Shown: in pieces, positions 11,223-23,250 of the stretch | Layout: each line of letters opens with the position of its first letter | Numbering within the stretch: position 1 is the stretch's first letter | Program-made: the position numbers and the translations under genes | Assembly (NCBI GenBank): GCA_015832175.1 | Contig: WJXW01000006.1 | Span: forward strand, 2,356,001-2,420,000 | Direction of reading: 5' to 3' | From: Paraphaeosphaeria minitans | Lineage: Eukaryota; Ascomycota; Dothideomycetes; Pleosporales; Didymosphaeriaceae | Length of the DNA stretch: 64,000 bases | The notes under the pieces: model-generated | What the model saw: only the letters and a program-made list of their open reading frames with translations | What the model was told of the DNA's origin: nothing | The model's database searches: none

Positions 11223-11432
11223 GGGCGGAGCTGCATCGTGTTTTCATCTTACCTTATACCCGTTCATGACCCTGCTTTCGAAGCGTCCGAGGGCGGACGA
11301 CTTTTGTTCATGGCGTTTTCACGGAGTTGCTGATGCGGGATCAGGCAAAGCATCGCACCGGATCTAGGGGACTGGGGAGTCCTGCAGGAAAGGGCCTGGA
11401 AAAGTTGTATCTTCACATACACATTGTCATCA

Positions 11433-11453
11433 CATACACACACACACACACAC
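11433..11453. repeat. (CA)n microsatellite
   Basis: A short CA dinucleotide run (about 10 units) downstream of the bZIP gene. Confidence 0.85.
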
Positions 11454-11809
11454 TGATGTTCATGCACATCTGCACCGCTTTCCCTATCAACGCGGGGTCA
11501 CTTTCAGATAACATCAGACCATCTGCTGCCTCTCTCGACCATCCGTCCGAACGCCTGTTCCAGCTTGGGCTCGGATGCGATGGGCAAAGTCGAGCGTGCG
11601 TGAGGTCATCTAGCATGCGCATCTGGGCACCCATCGTCATAGTGCAGCGCTCTACACCGGTTCACATGCAGCCAGCTGCTCGTTATGTCGCCGAGAAGCA
11701 TTCAAGCCGTGACCAAGAATCCCCTGGTGCAACCCCGCAAAGCACCGTCCGACTCCATCACCTTACCTTTCTGCGGTTGAAGACACCACCGTTTGATGTG
11801 CTGGGCCTG

Positions 11810-11810
<1 letters not shown>

Positions 11811-11850
<40 letters not shown>
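11811..11850. repeat. (CGTG)10 microsatellite
   Basis: Ten perfect CGTG units. The plus-strand translation reads as alternating VRAC, a by-product of the repeat. Confidence 0.92.
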
Positions 11851-11851
<1 letters not shown>

Positions 11852-12274
11852 ACTGAAGTGTGCAGCCGCGATCCAGCTCGCACAGCGGAATCACCCAAGG
11901 AGTTGATCACCCCTCATTGCGGCCAAACCTGCGACATTCATGACATTGATCATCGAGTCTTATTATCATCCTGGAACCTCACGGAGCTAGCAGAAACTGC
12001 CTTGATGGCACGTTTGCCCACTGCCTTTTCGAGTTGCCTCAACAGGTTAGCCATTTCGACCGTCTTCAGGGAGGAGCACCGGAGCGTGCTAGGAGCCGTC
12101 AACAACGTGGGAAGAAGTCAACGGCGTGCTTGCGGTTGCTCCACTCCGTTCCAAGATGCTGCGACAGCCGTTGCGTATTGAGATGCAAGTGCGGCCGTTG
12201 TTTCATTAGATACTTGGTAGGCAATTGACGGGGTGATTTTTTTTATTCTCATCACACAACCTCTGGGTGGCTGG

Positions 12275-12307
12275 GCATGCATGCATGCATGCATGCATAC
12301 ATGCATG
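12275..12307. repeat. (GCAT)n microsatellite
   Basis: Self-complementary GCAT units with one interruption (ACAT). The palindromic unit could form a hairpin. Confidence 0.9.
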
Positions 12308-13998
12308 GCGTTGGCCAGACGGCCACCGGGGAAGCTTCCGCCAGCGAACCACCATCCGGAGACTTCCTGGTGGCAGAGCTGGGGCGTCGTTTCGTTCCGC
12401 AGCTTCGGCACACGGCAGATGCAAGAATGTTGGATTGACAGGTAGACTGGAAAGCTAGTAGGTACCTGGTGAAGCATTCGCCCATGACCACGAACTGGTA
12501 CCGTGGCTAGATACCGCTCCCACAAAGCTTGAGCAGATACCGTAGGTACGGTACATACCCAGCGGTCGGAGTTAAGCGCCAAGGGCCGAATTGTTCCCCT
12601 TCCCCCTCCCAACGACTTTCTGGGCAGACGTTGCACAGTGAAGCTTGAACACGCAGGGTGCCCCAGTGTCGCTTTGTGCAGCAAAGTGTACGCATAAGCA
12701 TCCTCTCTAGCACCTACGCCTAGGGCGTGACGAACCCTGGGAAAGTGAGTCTTGCTAGCCGCGTAAGGCTAACGTTATCGATCCACTTGCTTTCATACAT
12801 ACCTCGGTATCTATGGATGAGGGATGAGCGGTGTCTGGGTACCTGACCTTTTTCATGTCTGCAGAATACAACGCTACTTGGCGACATGGCCATGTGCACC
12901 ACCGCCCGGTGTAGACGCGTCACTTGGCCCGTAGGCAGTGGACATGACGTCCGCCTTCGAATGGCAATGAAAGCTTCGGACACAGTGTGAGCGCGGCGTG
13001 GGTTCTGGCCACAACAGCATCCGAGGGGCAGCCATGCTCCTCCGTTCTGTTGATCATGAATGCCGCGGCGGTCGAGCCGTACGTGGCAATCTCCCTGCTG
13101 CAGGGGCGCCCCCACCCCCCAAGTGCTGGTATAGAAAGGATGATCCTTAGGCAGAACGGTATTATCGTTTCGGCTGCCCGAAATCCGCGTGGGTAGGTGT
13201 CATGGCGAATTTTCACCGCTCAACTTTGGGTCCGCCTAGAGTATACCGTACCTACTGACAGCACCTGCGATTCGAAGCAAATGGGCGCTGTGGGCCTTGC
13301 GCGGAAACCAACCAGGGTGCGAAAGGCGCACATCGATCGCGTCTTGCGCTTCGTTTCTCGAAGCGCTCTGCGGTGCCTACAAACGAACTCCATGCGGTCA
13401 CTGGTTGGAATGGTGTCAAAGTATGGCCTCGTCCATGTTAGCGCAAACGCTTGCCCGATAAACCCTGTTGCTCCTTGGGATGATGATCCTTCGGACCCTG
13501 CCTTAGGCCAGAGTCAGCAGCTCCTACGGCATGTCAGCCCAGCAAAAATTGCGTGCAGCGACTTAAATAATCCGGTACGCGCCAGGGTGCGACTTAGGTA
13601 AACCGAGCCCCGGTCAAAGCAACACAAGTCAGCACGCGGGGTCGCGAGCTGGACTGGTCATTTGCTGATGGCTGCATAATGGTGGGGCTCGACTGCGACG
13701 TTTCATCCACCGTACATTCAGTGCTTTTGAATCTGCATCTACTGTGTAGGCCCACCTCCCGTGTCGTTATCTACCGCCTCGATCCACCCATGCTCGGGTG
13801 GTCGTTGTTCGCGTGGTCGTGCGTCTGCATGCATCCGACTGGTCTAATTGAAGTACCGGCATATTGACTAGGCCTCTAGGTAATTCGGAATACCGCATGG
13901 ATGATTCGGCTCGGGCCTGTTCCGAATCTGCAGAGAGTTCGGAACAGTGTAAGCTATTCCGAACTTCACCGCGAACCTGTTGACACCGTGTGACTGCC

Positions 13999-15021
13999 TC
14001 AGTCCCAGTCGCTGTCATCCGGGTCCACGGCTGATTGCCGTATCTTGCTCCTACTAGCGTCGGCATCAGCACCAGCCTTATTGCGCGACAGACGGGCATC
14101 TCCGATGCGCACTGCGCTAATGTCCACCAATAATTGTTCCACGTCTGTGACAGATTGTAAAGTCAGCAAAAAAAATCAATCTCAACACAGGATCGTTCTT
14201 TTGGGTGCTGATTGCGAACCAATACACTTGTAGCCTGTGTAAAGCAAAGCAAGTGTGGCACAAGCCCAGACCACAGTAGCGGAGGGAATTTCGGATGAAT
14301 AAGCGCGTACCTTGTGCGTTTGTGCGTGTCCCACGCAGCTCGCGCAACGTCACCAGCTGCTTCTTGATATCACCGTCCTTGTAGATGAGTACCGTTGGGG
14401 TGTTCTTCTCGGGGTAGCCCTCTATGCATAGGTCTGCACGCATCTGACAAAACTTGACGTCGCCAAAGCGCTGCGCAAGCTCCCGCCAGATGTCTATCAT
14501 TATTCGAGACTCGCCGTTGGTGCCATGAGACGAAGTCAGAAGCACCAATATATAGGCTTTGCTGGATGCCTCAGTGACGTCTCGCGAGTAGTCAGGCTTC
14601 TGAAGGTGATAGACCTGGTTGTACACGGAAGCAGCGTTGATCGTCGATAGCTCCTGCATACGCTTATTCCTGTTCTGCGTTAGATACGCTCTGCTACGCA
14701 ATGCTCACAGGTGCCAGCCAGGTACCGGTAGTGCTCGAGGAAGTCGTCGTCCTCATCATCCTCAAGCTCCGCAAGCTCATTCAAATCTTTCCCCTCCAGC
14801 CTGTTCTCATGTGCTAGCCTGCGTGCCTCTTCAAGCGCTTCCTGGATCATAGGTGTCGGCGACGGAGGCTTCTCGGGAATAACGCCGTGCTTGCGGAGGA
14901 TGTCATTCCTACTCTTGTCAGCCCACACGTGGCGGCCAGCGCGGAAAGCAATGGCTCACCATTCTGTGTCCGCGTTGGGGTCGTCCACGGGCACATTGAC
15001 AGGCATATCCGGCATCTGCAT
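13999..15021 (-). CDS. plp2: Phosducin-like protein 2 (thioredoxin-fold CCT cochaperone)
   Basis: Four exons on the minus strand: 15021-14960, 14908-14726, 14669-14311 and 14144-13999. All joins are in phase, giving 249 aa. The N-terminal helical part has the family signature DTEWNDILRKHGVIP and SPTPMIQEALEEA. The thioredoxin-like domain follows (YNQVYHLQKPDYSRDV, FCQMRADLCIEGYP, TPTVLIYKDGDIK). It ends DVEQLLVDISAVRIGDARL and an acidic DDSDWD tail. Plp2/PDCL3 proteins bind the CCT/TRiC chaperonin and help fold actin and tubulin. The fold has no CxxC redox motif, as is normal here. Length and order match the family. A fungus-wide essential cytosolic function is expected from yeast. No frame damage is seen. 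Confidence 0.95.
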
Positions 15022-17125
15022 GGTTGCGGAAGGTTACTGGAGGCAGCAGGCGTGCAGGCGGGTCTCGTAGCAGTCGACTTGGCGCGGGGACAGGTTTCGA
15101 GATAGCAGTTGTCGCAGACGCGTGCCGTAATATAATTTAATATGTGACGCTGGTGCTGTTGCCTGGATGTGAGACTGACGACGACGGAAGCCTGAGGTTG
15201 TCATAAGAAATTGTGCGCCTCGGTCGCGTCTGCCATGGGCCACCTGCGGATCTTTCTTCACCCCGCCCCCGCCTTACGTCACCCTGGACCCTGGAACATC
15301 GGACAACACCACGCCTCTTCACCACATCATACAGTATACGCGTGTTCTACAAGTTACAGATACCGGCCCGTAGCGATATCGTGGCATAGGGCTGAACTGC
15401 ACCACAAGGCTGCATCGACTGCGCGGAATGGCCTCCGTTTGGAAATGTCGATCGCCGATTCGCGCACCCGTGCCGCTTTCGTCCCCACGCACCACGTAAC
15501 CAGCAATCAGACGATGCACATGAGGAGCTCGCCCTCATCCTATCCTCTACATTGCCTCATATGTCCTCGCCAGCTTGGCTCAAGCCGGAAATCTGGATCT
15601 CCAGACATCGAGGGTTCAACAGTGCCATACAGGTCACGTATTCGTAGTCTCGTTCGTTTACTTACGTTACAATCTTTTCGCACATGAGTGTGGAGAATCG
15701 TCTGGGTAACGCAAAAAGCTTGAACGTTTACGTTCTCGGGACTGTTGACTTACAAGCAGCTTGGACGCACCCCAAGATACTGTGCCCAGGATACTGCACC
15801 CACGAGCTTGTGATCATGTCTGAGGTCCCCTGTCCGCTTTCAGTTGTTCGGAATCCGAGCGCTTCTTCGCGGGAGCTATTCAGGAATCCAATGGCAGTGG
15901 TTTATGATTGACGTCTCCCAGGTGAACGAGTTATGGACCTCCTGAACGCCTGAAATCCATTTTCCGAAGCGAGGCAAGGCCAAATTGCGTGTGGAATCGC
16001 TGACCTTGGGACAGTGGCAGGCTACACGAGACACCATATAGACAATGGACGAAAAAATACACAAGCCACGCGAATTTGAATATAGTTACATCAGATACAG
16101 GGAAACGCCTCTCAAACATGTTCGTTTGGTCCGCTCCATGGCCTCCAGTAAAAACGCGCACGCGTACACAAACCGTAATACGCCGCCCTTGCTCCCTTCT
16201 CCCGCTCGTGGTTCGCGAAAATTTCCGTACTACCTGTGTCGCCATCACCCGACCATACAAGTGAGCCACAAATATGACGTCCTTCTTGAACCTGAATTAG
16301 TTTGACCAGCTTGGAAGTAATGCAGGTTGAATTTTCGGCTAGGCCGACGGTGGGCAGGCTCTGCATGCTGGCCTGGAAATGGCAGGACGTGGCATAGTCC
16401 GCTTTTTCGAACTGGTGCGGATGCGGGCGAAGTGAGTGCGTGTGTATCACGAGCCGTGTATTTGGAGAATCGCTGGTTTGCCCACTGCAATGGGTTTGAA
16501 GAGGAGATTGGGTGTTGGCCGGGGCGATGTTCAAGCGTTGGAGGACAAACTCGCGAAAATAGCATCCACGAGCTGAACCATACATACGCTTCGATCTTTA
16601 CGGCTCCCTGGTACATTTTTAGCCCTAAGTACCCTTACTGCTTGTAGAAAAGCGTACTCGTCGCCTTCCACTATGTCCCCATCCGCTCTGAGACGCGACC
16701 TAGCGCCCTCTCACTTGCCTCTAAGATCTAACCACGAAGCTGTTAACTGGGACACCTCATTAGCCTATAGCAGAAGTCGTTTCGTGTGTTCTTTCGAGCG
16801 AAGAACCAAGTGCCGGCCAATGGCACTGGCCCGTTAATCTCCATAGAATTGTCCATGTCTTGAGCGTTTCTATACCCAAATCTATGTCATTGCTACCTGT
16901 GCTTGTGCCAGTATAAACTGGAATCTCTCGTGACCCATGCTAAGCAATATTCCAGTACTTTTTTTTTCAGGTGCCATGTGTCCTGTTTGAAAGTCTTTTG
17001 GGGCGTCTTCTCACATATGCATGTATGCGAACAGTATGTAGAGTTTGATGATAAAGTTCGCATGTGTACATTGAACACCAATGACCTGGGCGATTCAACA
17101 TAGGTCTACAATCCGCCTCCTCGGA
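15022..17125. other. 2.1-kb intergenic region, nothing recognised
   Basis: It contains the divergent promoter side of plp2 and the 3' flank of the next minus-strand gene. The ORFs here are short, mutually overlapping and show no domain. Base composition drifts towards AT from about 15.6 kb. Confidence 0.5.
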
Positions 17126-18602
17126 TCAATTTGATGGTCGGCGACGTACCCCCTTCCAGTCTTCAGTACGAAATGGAGGCACAGCTCTATAGGGACTGGC
17201 TCCTGCGATCGAAGACCGTTTGACACCATCCATAAGCTCAACCTCCGGTTTCGCGGTCGCCTGTCGCTTAGAACCCTCTGATGTGTGTGGAGCGGGACTT
17301 TTGCGGTACAACTTCTGATCTTCCTTTCTTAGGCTAGATAATGACGATTTTACTATATAGGTCGGGTTGTAGGGTGAAGTTGTAGACATTGCAGAGGCTT
17401 CTGATCGTGGTCTGCCAACGCTTTTCGCGATTTCGTTCCTGTTTTTATCGATAACTGACCCATTCATATCAGGTCCGGGGGCATCCCGTGGCCTGGAAGA
17501 TGGGCTTCGACTCTTTGATCTAATACACAAGCCTGGAAGTATCGGGTCTATCTGCGCGGTCCTTATCGCCTCATTTTCGTCTTCTTCAGGCCAAGTACGG
17601 GGAATTTGCCTCGTAGATCCATAATATGGAAGCAGCTCTATTCTTTCTTGAGGAGCAGGGCTCGATATTTGTGTAGAAATAACGTGGTTGCTATTTGGAG
17701 CCGATGGAGAAGGCCGAGGTGTGTGAGGTTCCGGTACCGAAGACCCTGTTTCTGGCGAAGAGTTACGTCTCGGAGGCTTCGGTGGTTGCCTTTCTGATGA
17801 TAGGCCTTGCCGGATCTTCCGGTTCTCTTGACGAAGACTCCTGGTTGCATTTCGTTCTAAAGCCCGTGTCTCGACAAGAACCGATCGTATGCCTGGGATT
17901 AATATCGGAGCCGAGTATCGCATTCGGTCAAGGTGCTCTATCAACTGCTTGTGTCTATCTTTGCTAGCCTTGGTTTGCTCTTTCAGTTGCTGCTGTACAA
18001 AGTGCCTTCAGCGATTCATATCAGCAGACGAGTATTATTGAATTTGGATAGAACACATACAGCTGACGCTTAAGGTCCTCAGATACCTCTTTCGAAGCCT
18101 TCTGGAGTTCTAGAATCTCTTTGTGAAGACTTTCGGATATGTGAAGTGTCATGAACAGCTCGACTGTCGATTTTGCACTCTCGAGAGACAGTTTCAATCC
18201 GACTACCGAGGGCTTGCGAAAGTACCACCGTAATCGATCGACAGGGCTGGCGATATGAGGCGTGTGTGTGGCAGGGTTTCCCAAGAATTTGTTCAAGAGC
18301 GCTGCAAACCCATCCTCAACCACCTCGCATTCTTTGACCACCCCTGCAATGTGCAGCTCTCTCTCTTTTTTCATCGGTGATCCATCCTTCTCTAATTCCG
18401 CAAGACACGATTTTGAGATCCTATGAAACCAACGTAGGCTTGCCGAAAAGTTGGACAAATCGCGATGGAAGTACTTCACTTCCTGTGGCGCGTATTTAAC
18501 GGTGTGTACAAAACGCCTGAACTCGGATGATAGTCGCGTCAAGGCATCTGCGATCTGTATTATGGATGCAAAGAGACCAACCGCACCCAGCAGCTCTACC
18601 AT
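17126..18602 (-). CDS. Protein with STAND-type fungal N-terminal domain and disordered tail
   Basis: Two exons: 18602-18061 and 18005-17126. The 55-nt intron has GTATGT, a CTGAT branch and ends GAAG. The join is in phase, giving 473 aa. The N-terminus (VELLGAVGLFASIIQIADAL, then FVHTVKYAPQEVKYFHRDL) matches the helical 'fungal N-terminal domain of STAND proteins' placed ahead of NACHT/NB-ARC domains. Helices continue to about residue 180, with a coiled stretch over the splice site (KASKEVSEDLKRQL). The rest is Ser/Pro/Arg-rich and predicted disordered. No P-loop, NACHT or repeat domain follows, so this is a stand-alone N-domain protein. Such proteins could regulate or decoy NLR-like receptors in heterokaryon incompatibility or defence; that role is inference. 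Confidence 0.8.
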
Positions 18603-20151
18603 AGCGCTATCAAGGAGGGAGAAATGAGTAAAAACCACAAGCCGGAGAGGCTGTAGCAGGCCTAATTAGTATTTTCCACGCGGACATGTTGCGAGAATAT
18701 TCTATGTTCGTTGTGAAGTCATCACAGCCTCATTGGTTGTATAGCTGCTCTTTGAGAACCGGTCAGCCAACTTTGGAATCTGCAGGGCGGGGCTTGCATC
18801 AAACGAACCAACAAGAACATCCGAATTTTCTGCTCCAATGGGGTGCTACAACCGACCTCCTCTATCTTATGCGATATCGAGGCACAGCAATATCCATTCC
18901 GTTACCACACTCGTTCGCTTGTTTTGAAAAGATTGGAGGTGGGAATCGAATGCGGGAAGAAATAACACATACCACTGCGGATATGATTGATATCCTCGCT
19001 TAAATACTTCGTTCGGTGCCCATAGCAAGCCTATATAGGTTTTATCAGATCGCAGCCTCGCGCACCACACGTACGCATCGAAGCTTAGCCACAACTAGAC
19101 AGTCTATTTTCAATGACCCAGCCCAACAACCGCTCGTGGCAGCACCTGGGAGCCCACCTCCAAAGCTCACCGGCTTGCCTCTTCCCACTAAAGCTTGGAG
19201 CATTAAAGATGTACTTTCCTCCGTTATGCTACCGGCGCTACTGATCGCACAATATCTACAGAGCTACACCAGTGCGGATCGGGCATACTCGATATTGAAT
19301 TCGATCATGTTCTTGCATAGTGTCATCCAGCTTCAGAACCCCCCTTCCCATGCCGAATTCATCTCCATCAGCCGCCTATCTCCTTCGATTATCCTCAACT
19401 TTCCCTTCTTTATTACCAAGAACATCCGCGGCTTCTTGCTCAAGGCTGCATCCTTATATCTGCGCTGTCGCAACTGAGTCTAAAACTTTCCCACAAGGCT
19501 ACTAGTTGAGACGCCTTACTAATCTACAATGGCAACTGTTGCATCTGCTTACTTAAATTAAAGTAAGTAGCCGACAGCATGGAGAGGTCTTGAGTACATG
19601 TGATTAGACATTGCAGTATACAGGTCTTAACTCAAAGAACGTCAAATTGACCCTATGCTCTCAATGTAAAGAACGAGATCCTGCCTACTAATGATTTCCT
19701 TTCTTATGGAATTCGGGCTATAGGTCTTAATGCTATAGAGTACAGTGTGCTAGGACCAAAAGATAAGAGACGTTGGTGGATGGAGAAATGCAATTCATGC
19801 TAAAGAAAAGAAGCAACTCGCCAAAGGCTGCTCAAATGTTCTCGTGAGCAAACTCCAGAAATACGGAATTCATCATCAGTCTCGGCTCCATCTTGTTTCG
19901 AGTCGTAAATAAAGCACCTGGAAAGTATGGCAACGAAAGTTGTTCGATGGCTCAAAGTCCAGTGCCTTTTTTCGTTCGAATCTGCTGCCCTTCCAGTATT
20001 TTGCTTTTCTGTAGTCGAACTCTCCTTCGAAAGAGACATTTAGATTTCACCCCGTGCTTTTGGTAGCCGCTAGCCCTCGGTGTATCCATCGGTATGGTTA
20101 GTCTCTCCGCGAAGACAGACCATAGTCAGGTTCGACGGGAGTTTTTAGCGA
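18603..20151. other. Intergenic region, AT-richer, nothing firm
   Basis: A 154-codon open frame at 19016-19477 begins with GTG, has no in-frame ATG near its start and no recognisable domain, so it is not called. The rest is low in coding signal. Confidence 0.45.
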
Positions 20152-21515
20152 TCACCATCCCTGATCATCACGCCTGCTGCGCGAGTTACCCCGGCGACTT
20201 CCGCTACCTGGAGCAGGACGACTTGGCGTACCACGAGCACTGTCGCCACGGCTGCTGCGACTGCCTCCATGACGACGACTATCGTGGCTCGGGCGATTAG
20301 AGCCGATTGGTGGCTGAACGGGTCTAGCTGGTGAAGTTGTCTCTGTGCCGAACGCAGAGATGTGGTCCATACCTTCCAGACCTGGTGGAGGCGGGATATG
20401 CGCTGGTTGCTGACGGATTTGGGTCGTAGGTGGGTTTGAAGGCTGCCAGAAGCGATGGCCGGTAAGCTCGTGAGCATTGGTAGTTGCAGCCTCGTAGGGC
20501 GTTGACGCATTGCCATATCGTCCAGCTTGATGGGTACGCTCCAGGGCGGCTCGCAGCGTATCCTGAACATAGTTGCCCGGCGACTGGAAAGCTGGTGGCG
20601 GAGGCGCACCATACTCGCTGTGAAGGCTGGAGTTTGATGGGTACTGTTGGGGACCGTGGGAAGACCAATGGTAACCACCAAGGCCTGCAGATGGTGGACC
20701 AAGAACAGGTCTGCCCGGGGTTTGGCCGTGCGTTGAGTGCGGCGTGGGCGCCCAAATCGGGGAGAACGGCGGCAGGTTTCCCACAGCACTATTGAAGCCT
20801 TGAGAACTGGGAGAAAGAAGAGTGCCACCCTGAAGCGGACGCGCAGGAGGTTTGCCTGAAGTGGTCCAGTTCGCGGTCCTTGCTGGCGTGCTTGCCTCTG
20901 CCTCGTCGCGAGACCTGTAGAGATTAGCCGGATAAGTTGTCTTAGGAGCTGGAAAATCTATACCATGTGGGATACCTAACTGCCTGGCCGCGATGTATAG
21001 CTGCCTGTTGTGCCTCACGGGCCTGATGGCGCGGTGGAAGCCAGAGTCCTCCCCGTGTAAGGCCTCCATCGCCGTCCCGATCGTTCGTAGCGTGCGTTAT
21101 CAGCAACACGGATACGATAATCCGGTTCTGATATGCAATTTGCTCATTCACTCCATGAGAGCGCAACGTCGGGTACATTGGCCACTGGTCCGAGTTTGGG
21201 TTCGCGATGGAGTAGACTAGCTCATGGATGAGCTCAGGAGGCCCATTGCGGAAGCGGTTCTGTCATCAGTTAGTTTATGAAAGGCTGCTTAGAAGTCTTG
21301 AAAGATCAACTCACGAGCTCCTCTACTATACGCCGAGAGAAGTTTAATTCCTCATCAAACTGTCTATCGCCGCCGCCTGCATCCCTGCTGTTCATGCGCG
21401 TGTATGCACGCAGGAACGGACGCAGCGAGGTGTCGTTGAATGTCTGCGCGGTCTGCCTGGGCCTTTCCACGATGATGTTGGCGGGTTTGTGCTTGCCGTT
21501 GTGTTTGGGCGGCAT
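20152..21515 (-). CDS. Hypothetical protein, Pro/Gly-rich with RG/SR-rich C-terminus
   Basis: Three exons: 21515-21315, 21259-21116 and 21063-20152. Introns start GTGAGT and GTATCC and end GACAG and GGAG. Both joins are phase 0, giving about 418 aa. Residues 1-115 look folded and helical (ELNFSRRIVEELNRF, PPELIHELVYSIANPNSDQW). The remainder is rich in Pro, Gly, Ser and His with short aromatic patches. The end is basic (RRHGGSRSSRGDSARG, SGSRRGNSRSRRDDQGW), suggesting RNA binding or condensate behaviour. The second intron is less certain: GTATCC is a weak donor, although a CTGATAAC branch sits well. I do not recognise the family. Confidence 0.65.
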
Positions 21516-22185
21516 AGTTGAGGACGTAGCGGAATGTGTATCGAGTAGACGTAAACACGAAGTTAGGTGTAACAGATTTAAGATCTGAGATGTTTATGGG
21601 TGGACTGGTCGGAAGAAAAGAAAAAGTTTGGTTCGTTGTTGGGGAATGGGTTGCGAAGGGGGTAAGTGTTTATATAATTCAAGGCGGGAAGAAAATTCAT
21701 GGTGACCGAGTATCATAAGTACGCCGTCGTTCACCTCGGAAGAACATTTGTCCAGCGTCGAGGTCTCGTGGTGACCGACAATCCGTGGTCTTGTGGGCAA
21801 TCTGAGTCGCTAAAATATCAACCAGTTCACATGGCGCAGGTTTCCTGGTTAATATTTTATTGAGATATGGGTTGACGCTAGAATGTGGAGAGCAGCGTGC
21901 AAAGAGTGTGAGAACAGGAAATAGCGAAAGTTAAGCTGGTGCAGCTGGTACTTAAAATGAATTCTGGGGTATTCTTGTGTTTGTCCGTGTATCTTGGAGT
22001 TTCTTTCCCAGTTCGATGTCGCCAGATGCTACCAAACTACGTATAAATAAAATGACCGCGTGCTATTTTCTCAAAGCAATAGACGGTTTGTGACGTCGTG
22101 ACGTCGGGAAAAGGGTTTTCCTAGAACTATACATCTGTCGTAATGATATAATTCTACACTTGAGTACAAGCCAAAGCTCGTGAGA
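21516..22185. other. Intergenic: promoter of upstream gene and 3' flank of the next
   Basis: No gene is seen. A near-tandem TGACGTCGTGACGTCG element lies at 22091-22106. It resembles two overlapping CRE half-palindromes but sits downstream of the hydrolase gene. Confidence 0.4.
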
Positions 22186-23250
22186 TCAAGAAAGCCCATG
22201 ACGCTTTTTGTACGAGGCTGACAGTCCTTTGGTAGGTGAGCTTTCAAGATCCAGTATGTCCCGTGCCAGCGTTTCGAATTCTGCCCTGAATTGAAGAGTG
22301 CTCAGCCATCGCCCAGGAATAGCCTCTACCCCGTCTCTCGCTCCCAGAAGGCCACCGGATATAGCGCCATTGGTGTCGGTGTCTCCTCCTATCCTAGTCA
22401 CATCTACCAAAACATCTTCAAGCGAACGTGGGTCGAGAAGTGCTGCGATGGCAACAGTCAAGCTTTGGAGGACATAACCAGAGGTCCTGTCCGGCAGCTC
22501 GTCGCCCGGCCCTTCGCTGGCAATCCTGGAGATCGACATCGTCCTGCCGCGTTCAATTGCTTTCGCAACATCATGATGATCCTGCTCGAGAGCGACTTCA
22601 ATTCCGATGTTCACAGCCGTCTGTGCAGGCTTTCCGTCCAGAAGAGCGGCAACAATCTCATTATACGCAGCGCATGACACAACACATCGGTTGTCGTCAT
22701 GCGTGATGGCACTGATCTCCTTGGACTCCTTGATTCTCTCGTCTCTGCCATGGGTGAAGAGACCTGTAGGTATGCATCGCATCAAGCTACCATTACCAGC
22801 GCTTCCCTGACCGGCTCCGCACTTGCGCGGATCGCGCAGATCTGAATAGTTCAACAGACCAACGCGAGTAGCGCCACCGATGTCTCTAGGCGGCTGCCCT
22901 TTCTCCCGTCCTGGCCAGTCTCCCTCATACCAATCCAACGACCAGTCCGCCACCGCACGGGCGACGTCGAACTCATCATCAGAAGCGTTGAGCACCTTTT
23001 GGTTTGCGCGGTCGTGATAAGCCAGTAAAACAGCGCGCGTCAAGTCGGTGTCATCAGTTGCATGACCGGCTGGCCAGCGGAACATTCCACCACCGATGAT
23101 GTCGCGCAAACCATTTGGGAAGTCCTTCTTGATCTGCCGCCACGAGTCGAATTCGAGAGTTGCGCCGAGCGAATCTCCAGCATGGACTCCTAGGAGCGCG
23201 CCCAAGCTTTTGGAGAGTCGAGCCGGAGCTGATTGGGCTGGTATAGCCAT
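22186..23250 (-). CDS. ADP-ribosylglycohydrolase family protein (DraG-like)
   Basis: A single exon of 354 aa. The family's metal-binding motifs are intact: GVHAGDSLGATLEF near residue 21, TDDTD at 65-69, GSAGNGSLMR in the middle and RIGGDTDTNGAISGG near residue 290. These Asp/Thr residues bind the two Mg2+ ions used to cleave ADP-ribose from modified residues or from O-acetyl-ADP-ribose. No signal peptide is evident, so a cytosolic or nuclear location is likely. Length fits the family (about 300-360 aa). The substrate cannot be told from sequence. It might alternatively act on other ADP-ribosyl conjugates, as in ARH-type enzymes. Confidence 0.93.
   Translation of the reverse strand: MAIPAQSAPARLSKSLGALLGVHAGDSLGATLEFDSWRQIKKDFPNGLRDIIGGGMFRWPAGHATDDTDLTRAVLLAYHDRANQKVLNASDDEFDVARAVADWSLDWYEGDWPGREKGQPPRDIGGATRVGLLNYSDLRDPRKCGAGQGSAGNGSLMRCIPTGLFTHGRDERIKESKEISAITHDDNRCVVSCAAYNEIVAALLDGKPAQTAVNIGIEVALEQDHHDVAKAIERGRTMSISRIASEGPGDELPDRTSGYVLQSLTVAIAALLDPRSLEDVLVDVTRIGGDTDTNGAISGGLLGARDGVEAIPGRWLSTLQFRAEFETLARDILDLESSPTKGLSASYKKRHGLS

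Larger units (their letters stand above)
11223..13998. other. 2.8-kb intergenic block with microsatellites
   Basis: No gene is supported on either strand. It carries (CA)n, (CGTG)10 and (GCAT)n tracts and scattered TAGGTACC-type elements near 12460 and 12545. Frames such as 11327-12181 run through the microsatellites and show no domain. Confidence 0.55.

Noticed and set aside
19016..19477. 154-codon plus-strand ORF
   Set aside because: GTG start, no in-frame ATG near the 5' end, no recognisable family, AT-rich surroundings.
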